From: Acidimicrobiaceae bacterium
GTDB taxonomy: Bacteria; Actinomycetota; Acidimicrobiia; Acidimicrobiales; RAAP-2
Direction of reading: 5' to 3'
NCBI GenBank assembly: GCA_003151235.1
Contig: PLWZ01000061.1
Location: forward strand, 1-55,515
DNA: 55,515 bases
Below the pieces are notes generated by a model. That model saw only the letters and a list, made by a program, of their open reading frames with translations, did not search any database and was not told the DNA's origin. Made by a program: the position numbers and the translations under genes. Of this stretch, positions 47,950 through 55,139 are shown piece by piece. Every line of letters starts with the position of its first letter. The stretch's first letter is position 1.

Positions 47950-47974
47950 GCCGGCCCACGACACCGGGCCAGGC
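47950..47974 (+). terminator. Possible hairpin after the ammonia-lyase gene
   Basis: GCCGGCCC (47950-47957) can pair with GGGCC-a-GGC (47966-47974) with one bulged A, 36 bases after the stop. No T-run follows. Confidence 0.3.
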
Positions 47975-48007
47975 ACACGATCTGGAGATAGTGTCTGCGA
48001 GCAGCTT

Positions 48008-48015
48008 ATAAGTAT
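48008..48015. repeat. Target-site duplication, left copy (ATAAGTAT)
   Basis: ATAAGTAT directly abuts the left end of the insertion element and is repeated exactly at 50262-50269. Eight bases is the duplication length known for the IS1595 family. Confidence 0.93.
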
Positions 48016-48040
48016 GGGACTGACTTACTTGTCACACCCA
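48016..48040 (+). repeat. Left terminal inverted repeat of the IS1595 element
   Basis: It begins GGGACTGACTTACTTG and ends CACACCCA. It differs from the right end only at positions 6 (T/C) and 17 (T/G). Confidence 0.95.
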
Positions 48041-48057
48041 CCTGCCAAACTGCCTAC

Positions 48058-48981
48058 ATGGCTAAAAGTGCTGTTCAGGACCCCAAGACCCTGATTGAGG
48101 CGGTCAGGTACTTCTCCGACCCCGACCAGGCGTTCGACTTCTTCCGCCGCTTCCGCTGGCCGAACGGCGAGCCTGCCTGTCCTCACTGTGGGTGCTTGGA
48201 AAGCTCGTTCCTGACCACTCGGCGTATCTGGAAGTGCAAGGGCTGCCGCAAGCAGTTCTCGATCAAGGTCGGGACGATCTTCGAGGACAGTCCGCTCGGT
48301 CTCGACAAGTGGCTTCCAGCGATGTGGCTGCTCGCTAACGCTAAGAACAGCGTGAGCAGTCACGAACTTGCCCGATCCCTCGGGGTCACTCAGAAAACGG
48401 CGTGGTTCATGTTCCACAGGCTTCGGGCCGGGATGGAAGCCAAGTCGTTCGACAAGATGAGTGGAATCGTCGAAGTCGACGAAACGTATGTGGGCGGATT
48501 CGCCAAGAACATGCACCGGCACATCAGGGCGCAGAAGGTCCACGGTCGCGGCTCGGCCCACAAGACGCCCGTCCAGGGTGCCCGCGAGCGTGAGAGTGGC
48601 ACCGTAAAAGCCAAGGTGTTGGCCGGGAGCTTTCGGGCCAATGTGGACGCCTGGGTTGAGCCGGGGTCGGACGTTTTCACCGACGAACACTGGGCCTATC
48701 GGAACCTCACCGACACGTTCTCCCACAAGTACGTCACCCACGGTCGGGAGTACGTCTCGGGGATCGTCCACACGAACGGGATCGAGAACTTTTGGGCCTT
48801 GCTCAAGCGGTCGCTCAAAGGAACCCAAGTGCAGGTGTCGCGCGCCCACTTGGACCGCTACGTCACTGAGCGAATGTTCGCCTACAACCACCGAGACACA
48901 AACGACCTCGGCCGGATGCGTTTGGCTGCCAGGGGTGCCGATGGTCGCCGTCTGACCTGGAAGGAACTGACGGCGAAGTGA
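48058..48981 (+). CDS. IS1595-family transposase
   Basis: A 307-residue transposase. An N-terminal zinc ribbon uses Cys41, Cys44, Cys60 and Cys63 (CPHCG...CKGC). A helix-turn-helix follows (NSVSSHELARSLGVTQKTAW, about 97-116). The catalytic DDE triad is Asp141 (VEVDETYVGG), Asp209 (VFTDEHWAY) and Glu243 (HTNGIENFWALLKR). All are intact, so it should be active. The C-terminus YVTERMFAYNHR is typical. The ATG is 17 bases inside the left inverted repeat boundary; no ribosome binding site is obvious. Confidence 0.95.
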   Translation: MAKSAVQDPKTLIEAVRYFSDPDQAFDFFRRFRWPNGEPACPHCGCLESSFLTTRRIWKCKGCRKQFSIKVGTIFEDSPLGLDKWLPAMWLLANAKNSVSSHELARSLGVTQKTAWFMFHRLRAGMEAKSFDKMSGIVEVDETYVGGFAKNMHRHIRAQKVHGRGSAHKTPVQGARERESGTVKAKVLAGSFRANVDAWVEPGSDVFTDEHWAYRNLTDTFSHKYVTHGREYVSGIVHTNGIENFWALLKRSLKGTQVQVSRAHLDRYVTERMFAYNHRDTNDLGRMRLAARGADGRRLTWKELTAK

Positions 48982-48982
48982 C

Positions 48983-49111
48983 CTACGCCTTGGGGTCCTC
49001 GGTCTCGTCCACTTCGTGCTTTGGCACCTGGACGATGCGTCGCACGAAGTCTCCGAGCTTGGCCAGGGTCGATTCTTCCTGGTCGCTTGGCTCGGGGTCT
49101 GGTTCAGCCAT
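48983..49111 (-). CDS. 42-aa IS passenger protein with VPKHEVDE motif
   Basis: ATG 49111 opens an acidic 42-residue protein: Glu/Asp/Pro-rich start, then LAKLGDFVRRIVQVPKHEVD and an acidic end. Its stop abuts the convergent transposase stop. Small proteins with a similar FxRxIVxVPKxEhD segment are recalled from other bacteria and mobile elements, without a known function. GAGG and TATCGT (49120-49125, minus strand) lie just upstream, so it could be translated after the DUF3800 gene or from its own leaderless start. Confidence 0.65.
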   Translation of the reverse strand: MAEPDPEPSDQEESTLAKLGDFVRRIVQVPKHEVDETEDPKA

Positions 49112-49119
49112 TGCGCCTC

Positions 49120-49125
49120 ACGATA
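49120..49125 (-). promoter_or_regulatory. Candidate -10 box (TATCGT) of the 42-aa gene
   Basis: On the minus strand TATCGT ends 8 bases before ATG 49111. A GAGG in the spacer could instead act as ribosome binding site. Confidence 0.35.
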
Positions 49126-49139
49126 CAACCGGCCTCCGT

Positions 49140-49868
49140 TCATGCCTGCAACCCCAAAAACGAGGATGTCGACGCGTCGTAATACTCGGCCCGAATCCGG
49201 TTCTCCGTGCTGTAGGTCATCTTCGCGTTTTTCAGTTGCAACCATTGGGCGCGAGGCAACTGGTTCTTCTTGTAAAGAGCCGTGACTGCTCGGCGCGCCT
49301 CATAGGCCAAAAGGTCGGCCGCTTGCAGCGCGGGCTGGTTCTTGGAATCGTCGAAGGTGACGCTCCCGATGACATTGCGATACTCAGGCTGGGCCTTAGC
49401 CCGATCGACCATTTCCAATGCGCGAGCACGAAACTCGTCCTTCTCGTCGAAGACGAGGGCGAGCCGTTCAAAGTCAGCCGTGCGCCAGTTGAACGCCCTT
49501 TGCAGTTCCACCATTCGGGCCAGGATGTGGTCGAAGGCCAGAAGCCACGGCTTGGCGGAGCCGGTGGTCGAGTGAGCGTCAAGGTCGATTGCAACCACCG
49601 AGCCGTAGGGCGAAGGCGGGGGACGCTTAGTCAGCACGTCTAAGAACCGAAACTGGACGGCCCACCGATCCGCCGGGTTGGTCCAGCTCTCCCAAAAGCC
49701 CTTCCTCGCTTGACAGTCGTACATGTGGAACTCGGGCATCCCGTACTCATCGACTAGGGATTGCCACGCCTTCTCGAAGGGGTCCCAGTGATGGGTCGGC
49801 GCGAGCCAGCCCGCGAGGCAAAACGTCGATGCGTCCTCGCTCTCGTCGAAGTACCCAGCCACCTTCAC
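49140..49868 (-). CDS. DUF3800 protein, IS passenger
   Basis: A protein of about 242 residues. KVAGYFDESED near the N-terminus and FDDSKNQPALQAADLLAYEARRA (key residues Asp, Asn, Leu-Gln, Asp) near the end define DUF3800, a family of unknown activity with acidic residues suggesting metal dependence, often on mobile DNA. The GTG at 49868 is preferred because family members begin just before YFDES; ATGs at 49922 and 49964 would add 18 or 32 atypical residues. It lies 28 bases upstream of the 42-residue gene on the same strand. Confidence 0.85.
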   Translation of the reverse strand: MKVAGYFDESEDASTFCLAGWLAPTHHWDPFEKAWQSLVDEYGMPEFHMYDCQARKGFWESWTNPADRWAVQFRFLDVLTKRPPPSPYGSVVAIDLDAHSTTGSAKPWLLAFDHILARMVELQRAFNWRTADFERLALVFDEKDEFRARALEMVDRAKAQPEYRNVIGSVTFDDSKNQPALQAADLLAYEARRAVTALYKKNQLPRAQWLQLKNAKMTYSTENRIRAEYYDASTSSFLGLQA

Positions 49869-50014
49869 CACGGCGACCACCTCAGCCTTGAGGATCGGAG
49901 CAAGCTCCGCGATCCCCGTCATCGGGGACCCGATTCCCAAGTCGTACCCCATCCCCAACCGCATTCGGAGTCACATTTGAGACCCCACCAGTGGTCGCGC
50001 TTGCAGTCACGTCC

Positions 50015-50020
50015 TACCCT
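50015..50020 (+). promoter_or_regulatory. -10 box (TACCCT) of the 57-aa gene
   Basis: TACCCT, 6 bases (CTGCCC), then ATG 50027: the leaderless spacing found at host genes here. Confidence 0.45.
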
Positions 50021-50026
50021 CTGCCC

Positions 50027-50200
50027 ATGTCCATTAGTGAGATCAAAGGTTCGATAGACGCCGCTGACGGGATCGCCAGCGGCGTCCACGCTCGTTCCCA
50101 CGGACGAGGCGATGCCGCCGAGCTGGCTGGGGCTATCCACGCCCTGTGTGCCGCCATGCGTGACCTCACAACGGAAGTGGAGCGGCTGCAAGTCAAGTAG
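50027..50200 (+). CDS. 57-aa helical IS passenger protein
   Basis: ATG 50027 encodes a 57-residue, probably all-helical protein (SISEIKGSIDAADGIASG, then AAELAGAIHALCAAMRDLTTEVERLQVK). The C-terminal heptad pattern suggests a short coiled coil. No homologue is recognised. A leaderless-type promoter supports it as a gene. It ends 36 bases before the right inverted repeat. A role as antitoxin, transposition accessory or cargo is possible but unproven. Confidence 0.6.
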   Translation: MSISEIKGSIDAADGIASGVHARSHGRGDAAELAGAIHALCAAMRDLTTEVERLQVK

Positions 50201-50236
50201 GAGCCTCACTGGGGGCTTCCGCCCCGGCTACGACCC

Positions 50237-50261
50237 TGGGTGTGCCAAGTAAGTCGGTCCC
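50237..50261 (-). repeat. Right terminal inverted repeat of the IS1595 element
   Basis: Read on the minus strand it begins GGGACCGACTTACTTG and ends CACACCCA, matching the left end at 23 of 25 positions. Confidence 0.95.
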
Positions 50262-50269
50262 ATAAGTAT
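50262..50269. repeat. Target-site duplication, right copy (ATAAGTAT)
   Basis: Exact copy of 48008-48015, directly after the last base of the element and 11 bases before the argC -10 box. Confidence 0.93.
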
Positions 50270-50280
50270 GCGGATGTGTG

Positions 50281-50286
50281 TATAGT
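50281..50286 (+). promoter_or_regulatory. -10 box (TATAGT) of the arginine operon
   Basis: TATAGT, 6 bases (TTTGCC), then ATG 50293. With a 17-base spacer the -35 region would be 50258-50263 (TCCCAT), which is now formed by the IS end and the target duplication, so the original upstream DNA has been displaced. Confidence 0.65.
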
Positions 50287-50292
50287 TTTGCC

Positions 50293-51309
50293 ATGAAGGT
50301 TGGGATCGTCGGCGGTTCAGGGTTCCTCGGCCTGGAGCTTCTGCGCCTGTGTGCCGGACATCCCGAGCTCGACGTGGTCGCCGCAATGGCGGCCACCCAG
50401 GCGGGCGAGGCGGCGGCCAACCGGTATCCGTCCCTCGGGGCCGCCTACCCGGAACTCCGGTTCGAACCGACGGCCGCCGAGCCGCTGGTCGGCCTCGATC
50501 TGGTCTTCTTCGCCCTTCCCCACGGCGAGTCCCAGTCGCTGGTGCCAGAGCTGGTCGGCAAGGTCGGGGCCATTGTCGACCTGGCCGCCGACTTCCGCCT
50601 CACCGACCCGAACGTGTATATGTCCTGGTACGGGCATAAGCACTCGGCGCCCGAGTTGATCTCCTCGTTCACGTTCGGGATCCCCGAGCTCTACCGGGAC
50701 GAGATCAAGGGCTCGCATCTGGTCGCCGCCGCGGGCTGTTATCCGACCGCCGCCGCGCTGGTCCTGGCGCCGCTGATCTCCGCCGGTCTGGTCTCGACGG
50801 ACGGCGTGGTGGTGGACGCGGCGAGCGGGGTCTCGGGCGCCGGCAGCGGGGTGACCCGGGCCAACTCGTTCGCGACCGTCGACGAGGACTTCCGGGCCTA
50901 CGGCCTGCTCTACCACCGCCACACCCCCGAGATGGAGCAGATACTCGGGGCCTCGGTGCTCTTCACCCCCCACCTCGCCCCGATGTCCCGGGGCATCCTG
51001 GCCACCTGTTACGCCCGGCTGGACCGGCCCGGCGCCACGACGGCCGACGTGCTGGGCGCGCTCGAGGGCGCCTACCGGACCGAGCCGTTCGTCGTGGTCA
51101 CCGAGGCCCCGCCGTCGACCAAGGCGACCGCGGGCTCGAACTGCGCCCACGTGAGCGCTGTCGTCGACGAGCGGACGGGCTGGGTCGTCGCCATGTGCGC
51201 GCTCGACAACCTGATGAAGGGCGGTTCGGGGCAGGCGATGCAGTGCGCCAACCTCGTCCTCGGGCTCCCCGAGCAGACCGGGCTGCCGATCGCGGGCGTC
51301 TACCCGTGA
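50293..51309 (+). CDS. argC: N-acetyl-gamma-glutamyl-phosphate reductase
   Basis: A 338-residue NADP-dependent reductase, third step of arginine synthesis. VGIVGGSGFLGLELLRL is the Rossmann start, FFALPHGESQ follows, and the nucleophile is Cys149 in AAGCYPTA; HTPEMEQ carries the catalytic His. ATG 50293 is set by the -10 box; an upstream in-frame start at 50278 would lie across that box. First gene of a tight arg operon, directly downstream of an insertion sequence. Confidence 0.96.
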   Translation: MKVGIVGGSGFLGLELLRLCAGHPELDVVAAMAATQAGEAAANRYPSLGAAYPELRFEPTAAEPLVGLDLVFFALPHGESQSLVPELVGKVGAIVDLAADFRLTDPNVYMSWYGHKHSAPELISSFTFGIPELYRDEIKGSHLVAAAGCYPTAAALVLAPLISAGLVSTDGVVVDAASGVSGAGSGVTRANSFATVDEDFRAYGLLYHRHTPEMEQILGASVLFTPHLAPMSRGILATCYARLDRPGATTADVLGALEGAYRTEPFVVVTEAPPSTKATAGSNCAHVSAVVDERTGWVVAMCALDNLMKGGSGQAMQCANLVLGLPEQTGLPIAGVYP

Positions 51310-52475
51310 GCATCACCGGACCGGCCGGTTTCGTCGCCGCGAGCGGGGCCGCCGGCATCAAGGCCAGCGGCGACCCCGACGTCGCCGTGGTTGCGACCGC
51401 CGATGGGCGCCCGGTGCCAGCGGCAGCGGTCTTCACCGACAATCTGGCCCCGGCCGCGCCGGTCGTGGTCAGCCGCGAGCACCTGGCCGGCTCGGGCGGG
51501 ATGGCGGCGGCGGTCGTGCTCACCGCGGGGAACGCCAACGCGGCGACCGGGGCCCCGGGAAAGGCCGCCGCGGCACGCTTGTGCGAGCTCGTGGGTGAGG
51601 GGATCGGCGCGAGCCCCGAGCATGTGCTCGTCTGCCAGACCGGGTTGATCGGCATCCCGTTCCCGATCGGCCTGGCCAGCGGTGCGATCGGATCGGTCGT
51701 GGCCAAACGGGGATCGGATCGGGACGACTCGTCGGGGGCCGCCCGCGCGATCCTCACCACCGACACGGTGGCCAAGGAGGTCCTGATCGGCCGCGACGGC
51801 TTCTCGGTCGGCGCGATGGCCAAGGGGGCGGCGATGCTCGCACCCAACATGGCCACGATGCTGGCCGTCCTCACGACCGACGCACGGGTTGATCCACCGA
51901 CGTTGCAGGCGGCGCTCGCAGCGGCCGTCGGGCCCTCGTTCAACTCGCTCACGGTCGACGGGTGCACGTCGACCAACGACACCGTCATCGTGTTGGCGAG
52001 CGGCTTGGCCGGGCCCCCGGGGCCGGGTGCCCTCGAGTCGGCCCTGGCGGAGGCGTGCGGTTCCCTGGCCGAGCAGATGGCGGCCGACGCGGAGGGTGCG
52101 ACCAAGGTCGTCAGGATCACGGTGTCGGGGGCCGGCAGCGACGACGAGGCACACCGGGCCGCCCGCAAGGTGGCCGACTCACTCCTCGTCAAGTGCTCCA
52201 TGAACGGGGAGGACCCCTACTGGGGTCGCGTGGTGAGCGAGCTCGCGACCGCAGGCGTCGGGTTCGATCCCGATCTCGTGTCGATCTTCTACGGCGGTGT
52301 GGCCGTCTGTCGGTCCGGTGTCGCGGCCGACCACGATCGGGCGACGGTCCAGGCCCACATGTCCGGCCACCACATCGACCTGCACTGCGAGCTCGGGTTG
52401 GGCAGCGGGTCGGGCGCCGTGCTCACCACCGACCTCGGGCACGGGTACATAGACGAGAATCGGACGACGTCGTGA
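51306..52475 (+). CDS. argJ: Glutamate N-acetyltransferase (bifunctional ArgJ)
   Basis: A 389-residue self-cleaving acetyltransferase that recycles the acetyl group from N-acetylornithine to glutamate. The autoprocessing site is APNMATMLAVLTTDA near residue 180, with cleavage before the Thr of ATML. KCSMNGEDPYWGRV and the C-terminal NEN-like DENRTTS end are present. It may also act as acetylglutamate synthase with acetyl-CoA. GTG overlaps the argC stop. Confidence 0.96.
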   Translation: MSITGPAGFVAASGAAGIKASGDPDVAVVATADGRPVPAAAVFTDNLAPAAPVVVSREHLAGSGGMAAAVVLTAGNANAATGAPGKAAAARLCELVGEGIGASPEHVLVCQTGLIGIPFPIGLASGAIGSVVAKRGSDRDDSSGAARAILTTDTVAKEVLIGRDGFSVGAMAKGAAMLAPNMATMLAVLTTDARVDPPTLQAALAAAVGPSFNSLTVDGCTSTNDTVIVLASGLAGPPGPGALESALAEACGSLAEQMAADAEGATKVVRITVSGAGSDDEAHRAARKVADSLLVKCSMNGEDPYWGRVVSELATAGVGFDPDLVSIFYGGVAVCRSGVAADHDRATVQAHMSGHHIDLHCELGLGSGSGAVLTTDLGHGYIDENRTTS

Positions 52476-53383
52476 GCGTGTCGAGCCGCAAGGACCCGGC
52501 GGCGGTCGCATCGCTCCTGGTCGAGGCGCTGCCCTACATCAGGGAGTTCTCGGGCCACATCGTGGTCATCAAGTACGGGGGCAACGCGCTGGCCGCCTCG
52601 ACGGACGTCGTCGGCGACGCCGACGACCAGGCGGCCGAGTCGATAGGCAACCTCGCATCCTTCGCCGAGGACGTCGTCCTGCTGCGCTCCGTCGGGATGC
52701 TGCCGGTGGTGGTCCACGGCGGTGGCCCCCAGATCGGCGCGCTGATGCGGCGCTTGGGCAAGGAGGTCGAGTTCCGGGACGGCCTGCGGGTCACCGACGC
52801 CGAGACCCTCGACATCGCCCGGATGGTGCTGGTCGGCAAGGTCAACCGCGAGATCGTCTCGGCGATCAACGTCCATGCGCCGTTGGCCGTCGGGCTCTCG
52901 GGTGAGGATGCCCACCTCATCACGGCCGAGCAGCGGTCGGTGCAGCTCGGCTACGTGGGCGACATCATCCGGGTCGACCCGACGATGGTCACCAACCTGC
53001 TGACCCAGGGCCTCATCCCGGTGGTGGCCACCGTCGGCATCGGAGCGGGGGCCCAGGCGTACAACATCAACGCGGACACCGCCGCCGGTGCGATCGCGGC
53101 CGCCCTGTCGGCCGACAAGCTCGTCTACCTGACCGACGTGTCAGGCGTGCAGTCCGACCGCCACGACCCGGCCTCGCTCATCGGCCAGATCGACGCGGAC
53201 GGCATCGATGGGCTGGTCGAACGCGGTGTCGTCGACGGCGGCATGATCCCGAAGGTCGAGGCGGCGGCGCATGCGGTACGCAGCGGCGTGCGGCGGGCCC
53301 ACATCCTCGACGGCCGGGTCGCCCATGCGCTGTTGGTCGAGTTGTTCACCGACACCGGTGTCGGGACGATGGTGTCGCCATGA
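52472..53383 (+). CDS. argB: Acetylglutamate kinase
   Basis: A 303-residue amino acid kinase. IVVIKYGGNALA holds the catalytic Lys, VVVHGGGPQIGALM the substrate loop, and NINADTAAGAIAAAL the nucleotide region; VDGGMIPKVEAA is also diagnostic. The N-terminal helix VASLLVEALPYIREFSG is typical of arginine-inhibited hexameric enzymes. An insertion DDQAAESIGNLASF lies after residue 45. GTG overlaps the argJ stop. Confidence 0.96.
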   Translation: MSVSSRKDPAAVASLLVEALPYIREFSGHIVVIKYGGNALAASTDVVGDADDQAAESIGNLASFAEDVVLLRSVGMLPVVVHGGGPQIGALMRRLGKEVEFRDGLRVTDAETLDIARMVLVGKVNREIVSAINVHAPLAVGLSGEDAHLITAEQRSVQLGYVGDIIRVDPTMVTNLLTQGLIPVVATVGIGAGAQAYNINADTAAGAIAAALSADKLVYLTDVSGVQSDRHDPASLIGQIDADGIDGLVERGVVDGGMIPKVEAAAHAVRSGVRRAHILDGRVAHALLVELFTDTGVGTMVSP

Positions 53384-54582
53384 GCGCGACCGATCAGAGC
53401 CGCTCGGTACTCATGGCCACCTATGCGCCGCCCGAGCCGGTGTTCGTGCGGGGCTCGGGCACAGAGCTCTTCGACGACCAGGGCAAGCGCTACCTCGACT
53501 TCATCGGGGGACTGGCGGTGACCTCCCTCGGCCACGCGCACCCGGCGGTCACGGCGGCGGTGGCCGAGCAGGCCGCGACGCTCAGCCACATCTCCAACCT
53601 CTACCGCAACGCATTGGCGCCCGACGTGGCGGCCACCCTCGACCGCTTGATCGGGGGCGGGGTCACGCCGGCGGGCGGCCAGGTGTTCTTCGCCAACTCG
53701 GGTGCCGAGGCCAACGAGTGCGCCATCAAGCTGGCCCGCCGATGGGCCGGGCCCGGCCGGCACCGGGTGGTTGCCGCGCTCGGGTCCTTCCACGGTCGGA
53801 CCCTGGCCACGCTGGCCGCGACCGGCCAGCCGGAGAAGCACACGCCGTTCGCGCCGGTGCCCGAGGGCTTCACCCACGTGCCGTTCGACGACCTGGACGC
53901 CATGGGCCAGGCGCTCGATTCCGGGCCGAACGCGGCGGTGCTCCTCGAGCCCATCCAGGGCGAGGGCGGCGTCGTCGTGCCGTCGTCGGACTACCTGGTC
54001 GGGGTGCGCAAGCTGTGTGACGACCACGGGGTGCTGCTCATCGCCGACGAGATCCAGACCGGACTCGGCCGGACCGGCGAGTGGTTCGCGTTCCAGGCCC
54101 AGAACCTGCGGCCCGACATCGTCACGATGGCCAAGGCCCTCGGCAACGGGATGCCCGTCGGGGCCTGCTGGGCCCGGGCGGAGGTGGCCGCGGCATTCGG
54201 GCCGGGTGACCACGGCTCGACCTTTGGCGGCCAACCACTGGCGCTCTCGGCGGTGAAGGCGACGCTGGCGGTCATGGAGGCCGAGGACGTCTGCGGGCGG
54301 GCCCGTCGGGCCGGGGCCAAGCTCGCCGCGGGGCTGGCCGGGTTGCCGGGCGTGGTCGACGTGCGCGGGGCCGGGTTGCTCCTGGCGGCCCGGCTCTCGG
54401 GCGACACCGCGAAGGACGTGGCGGCCCGGGCGCTCGCCGCCGGACTGCTGGTCAACGCGGTGCGTCCGGACTCGGTGCGGGTGGCACCGCCGCTCCTCGT
54501 CACGGACGCAGAGATCGACGAGGCGCTCTCGATCCTCGGCAAGGCACTCGTCGAGGACGCGACGACGGGAGACGGCTCGTGA
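53380..54582 (+). CDS. argD: Acetylornithine aminotransferase
   Basis: A 400-residue class III PLP aminotransferase. FIGGLAVTSLGHAHP, FFANSGAEANECAIKLAR, EPIQGEGGVV, LLIADEIQTGLGRTG and the Schiff-base Lys in MAKALGNGMPVG are present. It makes N-acetylornithine. The ATG overlaps the argB stop. argF, normally next, is missing: argR follows directly. Confidence 0.96.
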   Translation: MSATDQSRSVLMATYAPPEPVFVRGSGTELFDDQGKRYLDFIGGLAVTSLGHAHPAVTAAVAEQAATLSHISNLYRNALAPDVAATLDRLIGGGVTPAGGQVFFANSGAEANECAIKLARRWAGPGRHRVVAALGSFHGRTLATLAATGQPEKHTPFAPVPEGFTHVPFDDLDAMGQALDSGPNAAVLLEPIQGEGGVVVPSSDYLVGVRKLCDDHGVLLIADEIQTGLGRTGEWFAFQAQNLRPDIVTMAKALGNGMPVGACWARAEVAAAFGPGDHGSTFGGQPLALSAVKATLAVMEAEDVCGRARRAGAKLAAGLAGLPGVVDVRGAGLLLAARLSGDTAKDVAARALAAGLLVNAVRPDSVRVAPPLLVTDAEIDEALSILGKALVEDATTGDGS

Positions 54583-55085
54583 TGAGGGTGACCAAGCATC
54601 AGCGCCAGCACCGGATCGCGAAGATCCTCGAGGCGGGACCGGTGACCAACCAGGCCCAACTGGTCGACCTGCTGGCCGCCGACGGGGTGGAGGCCACCCA
54701 GACCACGGTCTCGCGGGACCTCGAGGAGTTGGGCGCGGTCAAGGTCCGCCTGCCTGGAGGGGAGAGCGCGTACGCCCTGGCCGAGCTGCCGACCCAACAG
54801 ATCGTCCCGAGCGAGCACCTCCGCCGGGTGCTCGGGGAGTGGGTGGTCGAACTGGCGCCGTCGGGGAACCTGGTCGTCGTGCGGACCCCGCCGGGGTGCG
54901 CCCACGTGGTCGCATCGGCCCTCGACCGTGGCGGTCTACCGGGGCTGTTGGGGACGGTGGCCGGTGACGATACGGTGCTATTGGTGGTCGCCGAGGAGCA
55001 CGGTGCCGCGGCGATGGTCGAGCGGATCCAGTCCCTCATCGAGCCGAGCCGGGGGACATCCCGCGACGCCGACTTGCCGACCTGA
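54582..55085 (+). CDS. argR: Arginine repressor
   Basis: A 167-residue ArgR. The N-terminal winged helix has KHQRQHRIAKILEAG and ATQTTVSRDLEELGAVKV (recognition helix), and the C-terminal hexamerisation domain ends in GTVAGDDTVLLVV, whose Asp pair binds arginine. It probably represses this operon, including itself, but no clear ARG box is seen near argC, where the IS sits. The start is ATG in TGATG; GTG one codon earlier is possible. Confidence 0.95.
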   Translation: MRVTKHQRQHRIAKILEAGPVTNQAQLVDLLAADGVEATQTTVSRDLEELGAVKVRLPGGESAYALAELPTQQIVPSEHLRRVLGEWVVELAPSGNLVVVRTPPGCAHVVASALDRGGLPGLLGTVAGDDTVLLVVAEEHGAAAMVERIQSLIEPSRGTSRDADLPT

Positions 55086-55139
55086 GATGACATCGATGAA
55101 GCGCCTGGGCGGCGCGTCGGAACAACGGAGGCGATAAAC

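Larger units (their letters stand above)
48016..50261. mobile_element. IS1595-family insertion sequence with passenger genes (2246 bp)
   Basis: A complete element bounded by 25-bp terminal inverted repeats that match at 23 of 25 positions and by 8-bp direct repeats ATAAGTAT. It holds an IS1595-type transposase (48058-48981, +) and three passengers: a DUF3800 gene and a 42-residue ORF on the minus strand and a 57-residue ORF on the plus strand. Passenger genes are known in this family. The near-identical ends, intact transposase and exact duplication suggest recent insertion. It lies 11 bases upstream of the argC -10 box (after the duplication). Confidence 0.95.

Noticed and set aside
48978..49643. 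Plus-strand frame across the DUF3800 gene
   Set aside because: No recognisable motif, whereas the opposite strand encodes a clear DUF3800 protein.
50260..50271. Palindrome-like CATAAGTATG before argC as an ArgR box
   Set aside because: It is created by the last base of the IS plus the target duplication, so it cannot be an ancestral operator.
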